A DNA stretch of 64,000 nt from Piezodorus guildinii (taxonomy: Eukaryota; Arthropoda; Insecta; Hemiptera; Pentatomidae). Location: contig CM041292.1 of the NCBI GenBank assembly GCA_023052935.1, positions 110,161,147 to 110,225,146 of the forward strand, written 5' to 3'. The notes below the pieces were generated by a model. It saw only the letters and a program-made list of their open reading frames with translations, was not told the DNA's origin and ran no database searches. Both the position numbers and the translations under genes were made by a program. This document shows positions 33,445 through 43,838 of this stretch, piece by piece; position 1 is the stretch's first letter, and each line of letters begins with the position of its first letter.

Positions 33445-34370
33445 TTGGGTTGTGTCACATGAAATGTCCCTTTTCAAGGTAAAGGATTTTTATTAAAAAT
33501 ACGATATGAAAACCAGATAATTTTATTCAAAGTATTTACCTTCTTTTTCTACACATTTTTCCCGATGTGACACAAACTTTTTTATCCCCGAACTGAAAAA
33601 CTCTGAGCTTTGAAGTGAAACAAAATCTGAAAACGCACTTTTCACTTGATCATCATTTTCAAAAAGTTTTCCTTTGACGAAGTTGTCTAAATTCCTGAAC
33701 AGGTGGTAATCTGTTGGAGACAAGTTGGGAGAATATGGTGGGTGCAGAAGAACTTTGTAGCCCAGTTCTTTCAATTTTTGCACGGTATGTTTTGAAACAT
33801 GGGGTCTTGCTGCCGCTCAGTGAGATCATGAGGTACCCATGTATCGAGCTTTTTTACTTTCCCAATACACTTTAAATGTATGGAAACGGTAGATGCACTT
33901 GCATTTAGTTGTGCTGAGATTCCTTTTACTGTTTGGTAGGGGTTTCCTTCTACTGTATGTTTGAGGACATCGTTGTCTATTACGGACGGAGGTCTTCCTC
34001 AGGGCAAGTTTTCCAAGCCAGTATCCCCAACTGAAAACTTAGCAAACCAACGGCGAATGGTCCGTTCATTAACACTCCCTTCCCCAAACGCCTTGCAAAT
34101 ATTTCTAGCGGCCTCAGCTGCTGAATGGCCGAGTTTAAACTCGTACAAAAATATTACTCGAAAATCGCGTGTTTCCATGTTCATATTTGGAGGTATACTA
34201 AAAAGTGGGTAATTGATTGGGAAGCTAATGTTTATAATACAAAGGTAGAGGTATTAGTAACTGTTTACTTTAAATATGTAAACATTCCGAAGAAAAACAA
34301 CAGAGACCTGCAAAATTCTTTATGTATTTCAGAAACTATAAAAACGGACATTTCATGTGAAACAACCCAA
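33445..34370 (-). mobile_element. Mariner-type transposon with intact ends, internally deleted
   Basis: Terminal inverted repeats begin TTGGGTTGTGTCACATGAAA at 33445 and, on the other strand, TTGGGTTGTTTCACATGAAA at 34370, matching at 28 of 30 positions. TA lies immediately outside both ends (33443-33444 and 34371-34372). At 926 bases it is shorter than the usual ~1.3 kb. The N-terminal paired-type domain (34184-33999: FRVIFLYEFKLGHSAAEAAR, then FGEGSVNERTIRRWFAKF) and the C-terminal part remain, but the first two catalytic aspartates are deleted. Confidence 0.95.
33523..34184 (-). pseudogene. Mariner transposase remnant
   Basis: Cut-and-paste transposase broken into at least three frames. 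The start, 34184-33999, is the DNA-binding domain. Around 33960-33800 a frameshifted piece encodes the ISAQL, KCIGKVKKL and WVPH motifs. The final frame, 33783-33523, holds HPPYSPNLSPTDYHLFRNLD with the third catalytic aspartate of the DD34D triad, then the C terminus (KCVEKEGKYFE). The segment with the first two aspartates is absent, so it cannot make active enzyme. Confidence 0.92.
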
Positions 34371-34380
34371 TACTTAGGCT

Positions 34381-35510
34381 CAAATATTGGCATTTTGTTG
34401 CACAGAAACACCCATTTCCCATTTAAAGAATAAAAAAAAATTAAAAAAATGCTACTAAGCATCTATTATAAAAAAATATATTATGCGTGTGAATGCATAT
34501 TGGTCATTTTAATTTTTTTTTTTTTTTTTTTCTGAGCTTGGTAAAATTATAAACACTTTCCTTCAAAAGGAGAGTAAGGCATGAAAAAAAAAATAACACC
34601 ATACCAAAAACACCTACTTTTCCATTCTTAGAAGTAGAACTTGGGTATTTCTTGTCAGGAGTTTAACACTGCATGTCAAAAATGATAGGATGATTATTGT
34701 CCAAACCTGATTTCTATTCAATTACTCTATCCTATTTTGGAACCATAATGTTAAATATTTTTAAGTTCAAATTAATTGAATAAAATAATTTTTAAGCTGT
34801 GGTCAAATAATGCTACCAGATGGCTCAAAGAGAGAGATAAAGTAAAATATTCATGGAAGATAATCATACAAAACAATATAGGAAGGGGATGAATTATGGC
34901 ACTGATTTTACAAGTGTTACTCATGCAGTTTACTATGTAGTTCTATGTAAACAATAGATTTATATCAAAACAATTGTATTTAGAAAATCATCAGTAGAAT
35001 GAAACAACTTGTTTGTATTGTTTTTGAATAATATTTAACTAATACGAAAAAGTGATTAATATATTTGAAGAGATCAAATCATCTTTTTTAACATTGGTGT
35101 TTCATTTACTTTTTCTTATCCAAAACCTACAAATTCCTTATGAATTATTTGAAGTATATTCCTCTAGTCCTTAACATGCTCGTTGTCCATTCCTATTTGT
35201 TTGTGTTTCTTGCAGGACCCTAATCCGACACACCATAAGGTAAACAAGCCATAAGTAGGAATATAAACAACCTAACTTTAATATTATGATGATATTATTA
35301 TCTTTGAATTGTCGAAAATAACAAAGATAGAACTATCTTCAATCTCAAACGTGTTTAGAGTATGTTAATGAAAACCATGCAACATCCTATGATGTAATAT
35401 GTTATCCTATAAAAAATAATAAAAAGTATAGTATAATGTGCATGTTTTTATGTTGGACGTCCTATATTTACATTTTAGTGATTATTCCATTAAATTCCTT
35501 TTAAAAATCC
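34381..35510. other. Intronic AT-rich stretch, no gene
   Basis: Nothing recognisable apart from homopolymer runs (for example a T tract near 34512-34530). Confidence 0.5.
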
Positions 35511-35514
35511 CATC

Positions 35515-35621
35515 AACTTCAACAAGAAGATCATCACCCATATTTGGATGACAGGGCCCTCAGAGAAGCATACCCACCATCCAAATATGGATGACCTGAG
35601 GCCGAACGTGGTAAGGATTAA
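35515..35621. mobile_element. PiggyBac-type terminal sequence with subterminal palindrome
   Basis: Read inward from TTAA (35618-35621) on the minus strand: TCCTTACCACGTTCGGCCTC, then AGGTCATCCATATTTGGATG. An inverted partner, CACCCATATTTGGATGACAG, lies about 50 bases away, giving a hairpin with 13-base arms. A TTAA-anchored CACGTT-like end with a large subterminal palindrome is typical of piggyBac-derived MITEs; 52308-52347 is a second such end. The opposite terminus was not found. Confidence 0.45.
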
Positions 35622-35889
35622 CTATAATTAAAACTCTAACCATAGTTTGTAAAATTAAAAGGAAATACTAGAAAGGCTCATTAGAAGAAATAAATCAGTA
35701 AAATAATTATGTAATAAAAAAGTATAATCACAAATAAATATTAACATAAAAAAAAGAAGTTGTTCTAAACCTTAAAAAATAGTTGTTGTTTTTTTTTAAG
35801 GAAGCAATCATTTATTAAAGATAGATTTTGCTCCGTATATTCGAACCCATTAAGGAAAATAAAGGGAATCAGTGGAGAAGGCCCTATAA

Positions 35890-36210
35890 CAAATTTATAC
35901 GGCACCTATGGGGAAACCATAGTTGTCCATAAGATCAAGAGATGAGCTGAGATGAGAGGGTCGAATAAGATGAGCAAGCCAATGAGCAGGAATGACTGAG
36001 GAAGAAATCTTTAAAAAACTGGTGAGGCAGAAATTGAACCATATAACAGGAAGAGGAATAACATGACTAAGATGGAAATAACAAATCACCAAAGATTTCC
36101 AGACGATTTTAAACTTTGGAAAGCAGCTGCACAGGAACTAGCCATCTGGTGAAGGCTCTTTGAGAAGGTCAAGATCCACATCATAGTGTTGCACCTTAAA
36201 ACAATCATTC
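35890..36210 (+). mobile_element. 3' fragment of an RTE-like LINE
   Basis: Frameshifted remains of the arginine-rich C-terminal tail, ending in a block (GCACAGGAACTAGCCATCTG then GAGAAGGTCAAGATCCACAT) that is clearly homologous to the 3' end of the copy at 481-620 (CACCGAGCCACCTGGCAAAG and following). Confidence 0.65.
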
Positions 36211-36364
36211 TATATTAAATTCTGCAAACAAATAGAGCAGAGAAAAAGTTAATTGGCTAGTTAAAGCTGATTATTAGGGGAAAAAATTATACAAATGCAC
36301 TAATTATACAAAAACTGAATGTAAACAAGGTAAAGTTAGAAATAAAATAAAAATAAATACTTAC

Positions 36365-36512
36365 TCAAACAACATAATAAAGAATACCCAGTAGTGACAA
36401 CAAATAAGCATCTCTGCGCTTGATAGAATCTAAAGAAACACCATAATAGAAACGACAGAGTGGGCACAATCCACATGAAATTTCACTACTAAGAGCATTC
36501 TTAACGCTGAGT
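36365..36512 (-). other. Orphan exon-like segment, unrecognised
   Basis: A good acceptor (CTTAACAG) and a consensus donor (GTAAGT) bound 148 bases. One frame is open except for a TGA formed by the last three exon bases. It encodes a Cys-containing stretch (EISCGLCPLCRFYYGVSLDS), IKRRDAY, then a short hydrophobic run (LLSLLGILYYVV), resembling a cytoplasmic loop followed by a membrane span. It matches nothing I can name and is not part of synaptogyrin. It could be a cryptic or terminal exon, a decayed gene piece, or chance. Confidence 0.35.
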
Positions 36513-37039
36513 CTGTTAAGATAATATAATATAACTGAGTAAGTTAATATTAGATCACATTTAATCTAAAAGAATAATTTAGAGATACAATAAAATAAAA
36601 TACAACTGTATAATTTTTTCACCCGATTTTAACTTTATAACTGAGCCAAATTTAAATTATGAAAAATGATCATTGTTTGATTTTAGAACTGGATATACCA
36701 TACGTGATATTAAAATAAAATGAAAAATTTACGAATCTATTACAATTTTGTGACAGATATGGTGGTCAATGATATGTTGAAAAAAATGTCTAAATTCTTA
36801 AAAAGCATATTTCTTCTGATACCAAATTTCTTCGTGCATAAGCTTCTTAAAATATAAAATAAATGCTAAACAGAGACCTGAACAAAGATTCAAGTCTATC
36901 ACTGACCAAGTGTAACATTTAATAACATAATTTTAATTCAGATAAAAGTTTGTAAAGTGAGTGTAAAAATACTGACTGCTTTTAAATTTAAATATTTATT
37001 TTTATAATTTAAGCTAACAAAAAATATAAAAATATTTTA
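36513..37039. other. Intronic AT-rich stretch
   Basis: No gene seen. Confidence 0.5.
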
Positions 37040-37112
37040 ATTAAACCTGGATAGGCAAAATTCAGGACTCCCGCTATAGCAGCATAAAGTAATGTTAAAT
37101 AAACAACAAATT
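37040..37112 (+). mobile_element. SINE 3' fragment
   Basis: AATTAAACCTGGATAGGCAA through GCATAAAGTAATGTTAAATA reproduces the tail of the SINE family at 38030-38315, with the GTAGCATCGTCCGA segment deleted. Confidence 0.7.
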
Positions 37113-37729
37113 TTTTATTTTATTAATAAAATTTCCATGATATCTAGCATTAAATTCACAGTAGAAATCATGATTAAAGGATACATTAATTTCTAACATA
37201 ACATTATTTTTTATTCAAAATCTAAGTTTACCTAAAAAAAATCTAAATTTATAGTAATGCAAATGGCATTTTATAAAATAAAAAAACATATAAATAAAAT
37301 AAACTTCAACTTAAAGATAACTAATGAGCATTTTATCATTGAGAACAAATAACAGAAATGAACATCAGGCTAGGCATAATTAAACTCAATAAAATGAACA
37401 TCAATACACATATTTTTTCAAATTTTGATTATAAACTTCAGTAGAAGACTCGTGGAGTTTTTTAAACAATCATACTGGTAAGTATCTGGTAAAATTTCCA
37501 GGGGTGGATTTCATAATACTGTTTCTCACAGATATGTAATCCTAATGGAGACAAGTCACAACCACTAGGCATAAGAGTAATGAATCTACTGTACTAGCTG
37601 GACTTCCAGAACAGCTAGTAGATAGCCACCAAGAGGTTATAGGTCCTATAACAGTTTGATTTATAAAAATAAATAAAGGTCTTTTTATTTCTTGACCAAT
37701 CACGGCTACAATGGGACCGGTCACAGATG

Positions 37730-37734
<5 letters not shown>

Positions 37735-37762
<28 letters not shown>

Positions 37763-37763
37763 A
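37735..37763. repeat. (TG)n microsatellite
   Basis: About 29 bases of TG repeats; a shorter TG run recurs near 37970-37985. Confidence 0.95.
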
Positions 37764-38029
37764 GTGTATATATACATTATATTATTACTTACACAGCCTC
37801 TATAAAGAGTGAATGCTTAATATGGGGAAAAAAACTGGTGGTTCAGCATATCAATCAATGGTTTCAGCGATACACCATTTTGCACAGTAATAGGTCAGGA
37901 AATAGTAAATCCTTACTAAGCCCTAAGCCCTAAACCCAAAACATTCAACATATATGTATGTATCTATATGTGTGTGTGTGTGTGTTTATGTATTTATTTG
38001 TAAAATTTACTTTATTTTAGCAAATAAAA

Positions 38030-38315
38030 AAAATGGGGTTACCTGTAGCATGGAGGTTAGCAAAACAGCCTCCTATGTCCAACGCAGGTAGCCCTAGGAT
38101 TTTTTGATGGGAGTAAAAAATCCTTAGTTATGCCGTTCTTTGGAGGGGACATTAAAAGGTGGTCCCGAGCCTGTGCAATGTCAGGTACTCGTTAAAGATC
38201 CCAATCCTAATTAAACCTGGATAGACAAAATTTAGGACACCCACTGTAGCATCGTCCGACTAGCCACATTAGCATAAAGGGACGTTAAATAAATAAACAA
38301 TAAACAAATAAAAAA
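38030..38315 (+). mobile_element. SINE copy (central-domain family)
   Basis: Best plus-strand copy. The body has TTATGCCGTTCTTTGGAGGG, then GTGCAATGTCAGGTACTCGT, TAAAGATCCC, AAACCTGGATAGACAAAATT, TGTAGCATCGTCCGACTAGC and GACGTTAAATAAATAAAC at the 3' end. About 150 bases of head upstream of the body (from GGGGTTACCTGTAGCATGGA) suggest a tRNA-like start, weaker than at 31000. Confidence 0.75.
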
Positions 38316-38756
38316 TATTGTCCAATCATGATTTATTCAGTCAACTAATAACATGTGCTAAGCGGCTTTTTAAATCCCCTCATCTATGGTCAGTTAAAAT
38401 TATTCCCGAAGCTTTCTAAGTTACAAACTCCTTAATAAGTTAGCGAAATAATTACAATATACACGAAAGAGAAAAACCCTTTAGCGATACCAACTTATTA
38501 CCTGTGAACATAGGTAGGAGCTGCTTTAAGAGTAGTCATAATTTCATTCTAGTATACTAATAAATATAAAATAAAATAACTAATTAGTGAGATAATAAAT
38601 TAGGGTTTTGCCAAGAAAAAATAAAATTTTAATGATTGAAAATAATATAATTGAAATTGATACAATATAATACTCTACAAATATATGAGATAAAATCATG
38701 AATACAAAAGTTGTTCATAAAAAGGAATATTATGCATTGAATTTGAAGTTACTTAC

Positions 38757-38991
38757 CTGAAAATCCTAAGTCTATTAAAACAAAGTGTTTCCTTGATTTA
38801 ACAGAAGACATTTGCCCAAACATATATTCACCACCAAGAAAACCAAGAGAAGCAAAGAAGGCAAGTAAACCAATAGCTTCACCATAATGGCATGGGCTAG
38901 ACTTTTTATTATACAGACACACTTCTCTTTGCAGCTGAATATCAGCATACCATGCTCCGGATACACAGCAGAAGACAATTATGCCAAACAA
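38757..38991 (-). CDS. Syngr: Synaptogyrin, exon covering membrane spans 1-2
   Basis: Synaptogyrin is a four-span MARVEL-family protein of synaptic vesicles and related microvesicles. The exon is bounded by acceptor TTTTTAG and donor GTAAGT. It encodes the end of span 1 (LFGIIVFCCVSGAWYADIQL), the lumenal loop with paired cysteines (CLYNKKSSPCHYGEAIG), span 2 (LLAFFASLGFLGGEYMF) and the family's hallmark cytosolic loop (MSSVKSRKHFVLIDLGFS). It opens in phase 0 and ends with one base that joins the exon at 16962. The preceding exon, with the start codon and the FDP...KKPQ-type N terminus, was not found between here and the right edge, so the gene is 5'-incomplete in this window. Confidence 0.95.
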
Positions 38992-39600
38992 CTAAAAATC
39001 ATTACAAGTGCATTTGAATCCAATAAATATTAATTTTTATATTTTGAAATTTAATAATATTTTTACAGCAGATTAGATAGGTAGAAACATAATCATATAT
39101 TTTACACAAAAAGAAAATTTTAAATAGAATAAAAAACCAAAATCCCACTCTTAAATGACATCAGAAATTGTTTTAATGACTAAGTATACGACAATTACCC
39201 AAAAAATTAAGAATTATAAGATTTCTTTCTTTTTTTTATGATTATATATTTCTTGTAACTAATATTGAAGTATGAACAACTATTTTTTAAATAACCACTA
39301 CAGGATTTGAAAAATAAATTAATTTAAAACACCTATCCGGATACAATTAATTTTCAGCAAAAGTATTAAATAAATATTATGAGCTTCTAAAGCAATAGCA
39401 AACGTTATCAACATGACATTTTAATATCCATGCAGATATTAAAGAATCTTTTCTGTACAATCATGCAAGACAAGTTAATATTTGAATGAAAATACTCTAA
39501 GACAGTAGTAGTACAACTAATATAAACTACTATAATACTGTTTTATTTTGTAATAAGATTTATTATCATGAAAGCACGTTTCAATAAAACATCTTTATTC
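38992..39600. other. AT-rich stretch upstream of the synaptogyrin exon
   Basis: No gene seen. Confidence 0.5.
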
Positions 39601-39896
39601 AGATACTTCAAAAATCAATAACCAGTTAACGGGGCCAAGTTTTAGTCTTTACTCGTATGGGAGAAGCTATCTGACACGAAATGAAAAAGGGTGGTCAGAC
39701 TTACAAGGCAAACACCTTTGACTATAACTTGAGGTCTTTTAACAAATAATAAGGGGTCAAAAGGCGCTCCGGCCTTTCCCGCACCGTACGCACCCCCCAC
39801 GTCCATCTTAGTTCTCCAACTGATCCACTCTAAAGGAAAACAGCCCTTGTGCTTCGGGGCTGAAGTTCTGGGTAAGCAACGCTATCTATTAACAGT
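39601..39896. other. GC-richer block of unknown origin
   Basis: A block with notably more G+C than its surroundings (for example GGCGCTCCGGCCTTTCCCGC), including short inverted repeats such as CCCTTGTGCTTCGGGGC. It is probably a repeat, but no family is recognised. Confidence 0.35.
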
Positions 39897-40209
39897 AGAA
39901 GGTTACTGTTGCCGGTTCCATTACACCCATTTCGTCTACACCTTACTAATAACAAAATATAACATTTATTTCCTCAAGACATGTAATTCTAAGAGAAACT
40001 CTCATTTGTAAAAATACTTACAATGTATTTTCAGAATTGACACTGAGCCATAAATGAAAAAATAATATATTAACTTATTTTTTTCGGAGCTTGTTTTTAT
40101 ATCTAACTTTATAAACCATTTTTTGGATGATTGACTTTTAGCATTAATTTAAGTGTAATTAATTTATATACACACACACACACACATATATATATATTAT
40201 ATATATATA

Positions 40210-40269
<60 letters not shown>

Positions 40270-40574
40270 CACTTATTATTCCTGGAGCTTGTTTTAGAAT
40301 TTCTAAGATTATTACTTTAAAATTATTTAATGTTAAACTAATGCTAAAAGGCAATCATATGAAAAATGGTTTATAAAGTAAAGATTTAAAAACAATCTCC
40401 GGAAAAAATGTTACATTATTTTTTTATTCATGACTCTGTGTCAATTCTGAAAATACATTGTACAGTATTTTTACTAATGACTGTTTTAGAATTACATGTC
40501 CTGAGGAAGTAATTGCTATATTTTGTGATGTGTAGAAGAAAAGGATGTAATGGAATCCCCAACAGTAACCTTCT
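39897..40574. repeat. Long imperfect foldback around an (AC)n/(AT)n tract
   Basis: The left arm 39897-40152 and the right arm 40333-40574 are inverted copies (for example ACAATGTATTTTCAGAATTG near 40020 and its complement near 40445-40465, or AGAAGGTTACTGTTG at 39897 and its complement at 40574), about 80-85% alike by eye. The centre is (AC)n followed by long (AT)n (about 40165-40263). It encodes no protein, and resembles a foldback MITE or a paired inverted insertion. Confidence 0.8.
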
Positions 40575-40604
40575 GGAATTTGATGATAGACCTATTCATG
40601 CTGA

Positions 40605-40734
40605 TTTCATACTAGGAGTAGATGCAACTCTCCTTCATGCCTATCACGCCATTCTTAGATGTTCTCACATTCACTGATTGTTTATTATATTATTGACAGG
40701 TGTAAATAAACATTTTAAATTTAAAAAAAAAAAA
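40605..40734 (+). mobile_element. Severely 5'-truncated Jockey-type LINE tail
   Basis: Matches the last 130 bases of the full-length element at 1881-6271 (ATGCCTATCACGCCAT, TTCACTGATTGT, then GGTGTAAATAAACATTT) and ends in a poly-A run (40722-40734). It is the typical product of aborted target-primed reverse transcription. Confidence 0.9.
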
Positions 40735-40736
40735 AG

Positions 40737-41540
40737 TTGTACCACCTCACACCATCAGATCCAGCTCTGATTATTCCCTTGGTACATCTTGTCCTCTTAG
40801 ACGAATTATGCATATAGGAAAAACGTCCAACTCATATTCGAGGAAAAATATGAGGATTTATACCAATCAAATTTAATTAAAAAGCTTTAAGTCACTTCCT
40901 CAATAAAAAATAAAAAATAAATTGAAGATGCCATCGAGTACTAACAAAGAGTATTCAGAATAGGTATTATCAGTATCAAAATGAAGAAGAATTACCCAGC
41001 TGAGTTACCCGCAGTACATAAGGGATCTGATCAGAGATAAGAGGAGATATCCTATTTGAGATAAAGAAGTTGCCCAAAACAAGGACAGTAAAAACCCAAC
41101 CTCATATCGACCCATCAGTTTACTTTCAGTTTGTTCTATAATTTTTGAAAAACTACGTTACAAGCCTTTAATCGACATATTTGATGACAAATAAATATTA
41201 CCCGAACATAAATTTGGATTCCAATCACTACACTCTACCATACACCAACTAAACAGATTACATTTCAGCCGCATCAGAAGAAAGACTATGCTACTGAAGC
41301 ACTGGAGGCGGCTTAGGCATTCGACAGGGTCTAGCACAGTGGCCTAATTTTCAAACTCAATCTTTTCTTCCTTCTACTTAATATCTCATACTCCTTTCCT
41401 TTCTATCCGATAGATATTTTTCTGTCCGGCAGGTGTCGGTCTCTTCTATCCAACCAATCAATGCAGATGTTCCTCAGGGGTCAATTCTTTCTCCGTTGCT
41501 ATACATTATATATACACTTGATATAGCAGTTCTTAGTGGT
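40737..41540 (+). mobile_element. Jockey-type LINE internal fragment
   Basis: Starts near the end of the endonuclease domain and continues, with deletions, into RT: PTSYRPISLLSVC in the fingers, HKFGFQSLHSTIHQLNRLH, a decayed motif A around 41310-41340 and a decayed motif B region (QCRCSSGVNSFS). It is the same family as the full-length copy. It has no ends and follows directly on another copy's poly-A tail. Confidence 0.8.
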
Positions 41541-41544
41541 CACT

Positions 41545-42115
41545 CCCTTCTTGTCTAGAAATCCTTTCCTGAAGGAGTAAAAGCATCTTCCAACCGTTTT
41601 CAATTTCTCTCCAATGTCTCCTTTTATTTATCCGCTTGAAGGACCTTCGGTATAAACTGAAGGTTGCGGCAATTGTTTTCAAAAACCACCACGTCGTTGG
41701 CGAACGCAAGAACTGTGTACTGGACACTCTGGAGGTTTTCGTATCCGAGATGTTATGGCCTCATATGCCGTTTAGCTCACTTTAATACAGAATCCAACAC
41801 AAGGATAAATAAGAGGGGGCTAAGGCTGCATTCTTGTCTTATTCCCTGCTCTGCTGGGAATTGCCCTGATTAAGTAGTTGCACGTCATAAAAACATTTCT
41901 CTGACTTTGTTTAGGCTCAGGATGGCCCTTATCAGCCCTAAGTGAACTCCATACTCTTCCAGTGCTGTAGAAATATCTCTGTTCTGCATTCTGTCCTCAT
42001 TCAACTTTCGAGGCGATTACCTTTGAGTATATTATGTAGAGAACATTGAGCAGGGATATGCCTCTGTAGTTCCATTTTTACCCTTAATGTTCTTCAGCAC
42101 TAGCTTCTTCTGTTT
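41545..42115 (-). mobile_element. RT fragment of an RTE-like LINE
   Basis: Minus-strand frames contain ECSLSPLLFI-like motif B sequence and LAFANDVVVFENNCRNLQF, where FAND stands in the catalytic YADD position, followed by the expected downstream helix (EIENGWKMLLLLQERI). Upstream pieces include NILKGNRLES and GTEIFLQHWKSM-type decayed RT. Stops are numerous. Confidence 0.7.
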
Positions 42116-42117
42116 TC

Positions 42118-42900
42118 TCATGATCCTGAGGCTCAATTACCCAGTCTCGCAAAAAGGTCTGTGTGTGGTAACTCTCAGGCGAAAACGAAAAATTCTATGA
42201 AACTAAAATTTCATATTTAAGACAAATATACTCCCGAGATGCTACAAAACCTTTTTTGTCAAAATCAGCTTACCAGAAGGACCACTTTTTACCATGCATT
42301 TTGCGCTTTTTTTACAATTTTCTCGAAAACGGCTCTAACGATTTTGATTAAACTCGCTATATCGATGTAAAATTTAATGGGCTTTAACATTATGCAGGTT
42401 TCATTCTGATTGAAATAGTGCCGATATTTTAAATTTTCTTCCTCCAATGTACCTTTAATTTTGTAGATTCTATAAAAATAACCAAATTATCTTGTTAGCA
42501 TTGATAAATAATAGCTATAGATATTGAAGTTGAGCGAATTTGAAAAACAAATAAAAGAGAAAACTGAAAAAAAAATTTAATGTAATTTTTAGTTTTTGAA
42601 CATAACAATAATATACATGTATGATATACTGGTAGAAAGCTAAAGATTTTAGAAAAAATATTATCTTGTACACAAGCTTTTAAAAGTTAATAGAGAGTGA
42701 TGAAAAGCCGATAAAACTAACTGATTATTTTAAATAATAATATAATAGATTTTCTGATAAAACACGTGTTGCTATAGAAATTCCATTTAATTAATTCTTA
42801 ATGGTTTCATTCATTTTTATCTCTTACTGTGTTTGAAAATTCTTTATTCAATTTTAAAAACGGAGGTAAGTGAAAGTCGTGTGTTGCCCGCACCAATTTT
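42118..42900 (-). mobile_element. Helitron/Helentron-like repeat, copy 3
   Basis: Inverted relative to copies 1 and 2. The left-end block (GGTGCGGGCAACACACGACT on the minus strand) is at about 42893-42870, and the shared right-end domain (CGAGTTTAATCAAAATCGTT, then GAGCCGTTTTCGAGAAAATT) is at about 42480-42140. The last ~130 bases of the right end are missing. The interior is AT-rich with no coding cargo, so this copy probably shows the empty family structure. A poly-T run follows at 42897-42913. Confidence 0.62.
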
Positions 42901-43110
42901 TTTTTTTTTTTTTATGGGAATATGCGAGATTATTGAAGTTTGAAACATATGGACATTATTGGTTTCAACTCTTGGAAAGGTCCAAAACTGAAAAAAGGTT
43001 TGAGCATTGTAGCAGCGGTGTCACATGACGCCGAAGCGGTTAAGTAAAGTTAGTTTGCTAATGTAATGCAACATTGATTTTTATATAAATTTAATATCTC
43101 CAAATTTTCA

Positions 43111-43783
43111 GAGCTGCTATTCGTTTCGTAAGTTCTTCTATGGCTGCTAGTAACTTTCCACTCGGATCAGTAGGTCGGGAGGTTCTCATCTCCGCTACCT
43201 CACAAACTGCAGGATCATAAATCTCTGAAATACGGTCGGCTATATGACTAAGTTTCGTGAGATCCCGTTGCTCCGTTGTCGCTAGTGCCACCTGCATGTT
43301 ATCAGGTAGCCCTCTCAGCCAAATCGACTTGAGTAGGTCATCCGATACCATGCTACCCCCTAATCGCTGCAACTCTCTCAAAAAATGCGATGGTTTCCGA
43401 TCTCCCAGACGCTGGTTCTCTAATAATTTTCGGATTCGGACATGCTCAGATTCGCCAAAACTTGGCATTAGTCTTTCCTTTAAAACTTCGTAGGCGTTTT
43501 CATTAGGTGGAGATCTAACCAAATCTATCACGTCCCTCACGGCATCTCGATCTATTTGTGAAATTACGTATCTGAAACGTGTTAGCGGAGCTTTTATATT
43601 GTGGAGAGCAAAAACTGTCTCACATTGAATGAAAAAAATCTCCGGATCGTTCTTATAAAAGATAGGGAGCTGGGCTTTAACAGTTGCGGCCGAAGTAGCT
43701 TCAACCTGCTGTGGTGCAAGGACCAGACCTTTATTTCCCTCATTTTCGTCATCTAATGTAAGTAGATCGAATTCTGAATACAT
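43111..43783 (-). pseudogene. Gypsy gag, C-terminally truncated
   Basis: Structural (capsid) protein of an LTR retrotransposon. After a variable N terminus comes the conserved gag core: AQLPIFYKNDPEIFFIQCET, then FRYVISQIDRDAVRDVIDLV, ERLMPSFGESEHVRIRKLLE and NQRLGDRKPSHFLRELQRLG, WLRGLPDNMQVALATT, LTKLSHIADRISEIY. It then runs into the inverted LTR piece, so the last few codons (down to 43091) are not gag. The zinc knuckle and pol are lost. The retained part is free of stops. Confidence 0.92.
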
Positions 43784-43820
43784 TGTTAAAAAGTCAAGTG
43801 CTACTTACAGCATGTAGAAA

Positions 43821-43838
43821 ATCACGTCGGGGTCACCA
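43821..43838 (-). other. tRNA-Trp primer-binding site of the Gypsy element
   Basis: TGGTGACCCCGACGTGAT on the minus strand, complementary to the 3' end (including CCA) of tRNA-Trp, eight bases after the LTR end. Confidence 0.85.

Noticed and set aside
10858..38991. The four membrane-protein exons as SCAMP rather than synaptogyrin
   Set aside because: The MSSVKSRKH loop, FVGFCYL.NQW and LAYQRF motifs are those of synaptogyrins; SCAMP's NPF repeats and cytosolic helices are absent.
40109..40354. A YIYIYI frame; similarly 57418-57603
   Set aside because: Both are translated (TA)n tracts.
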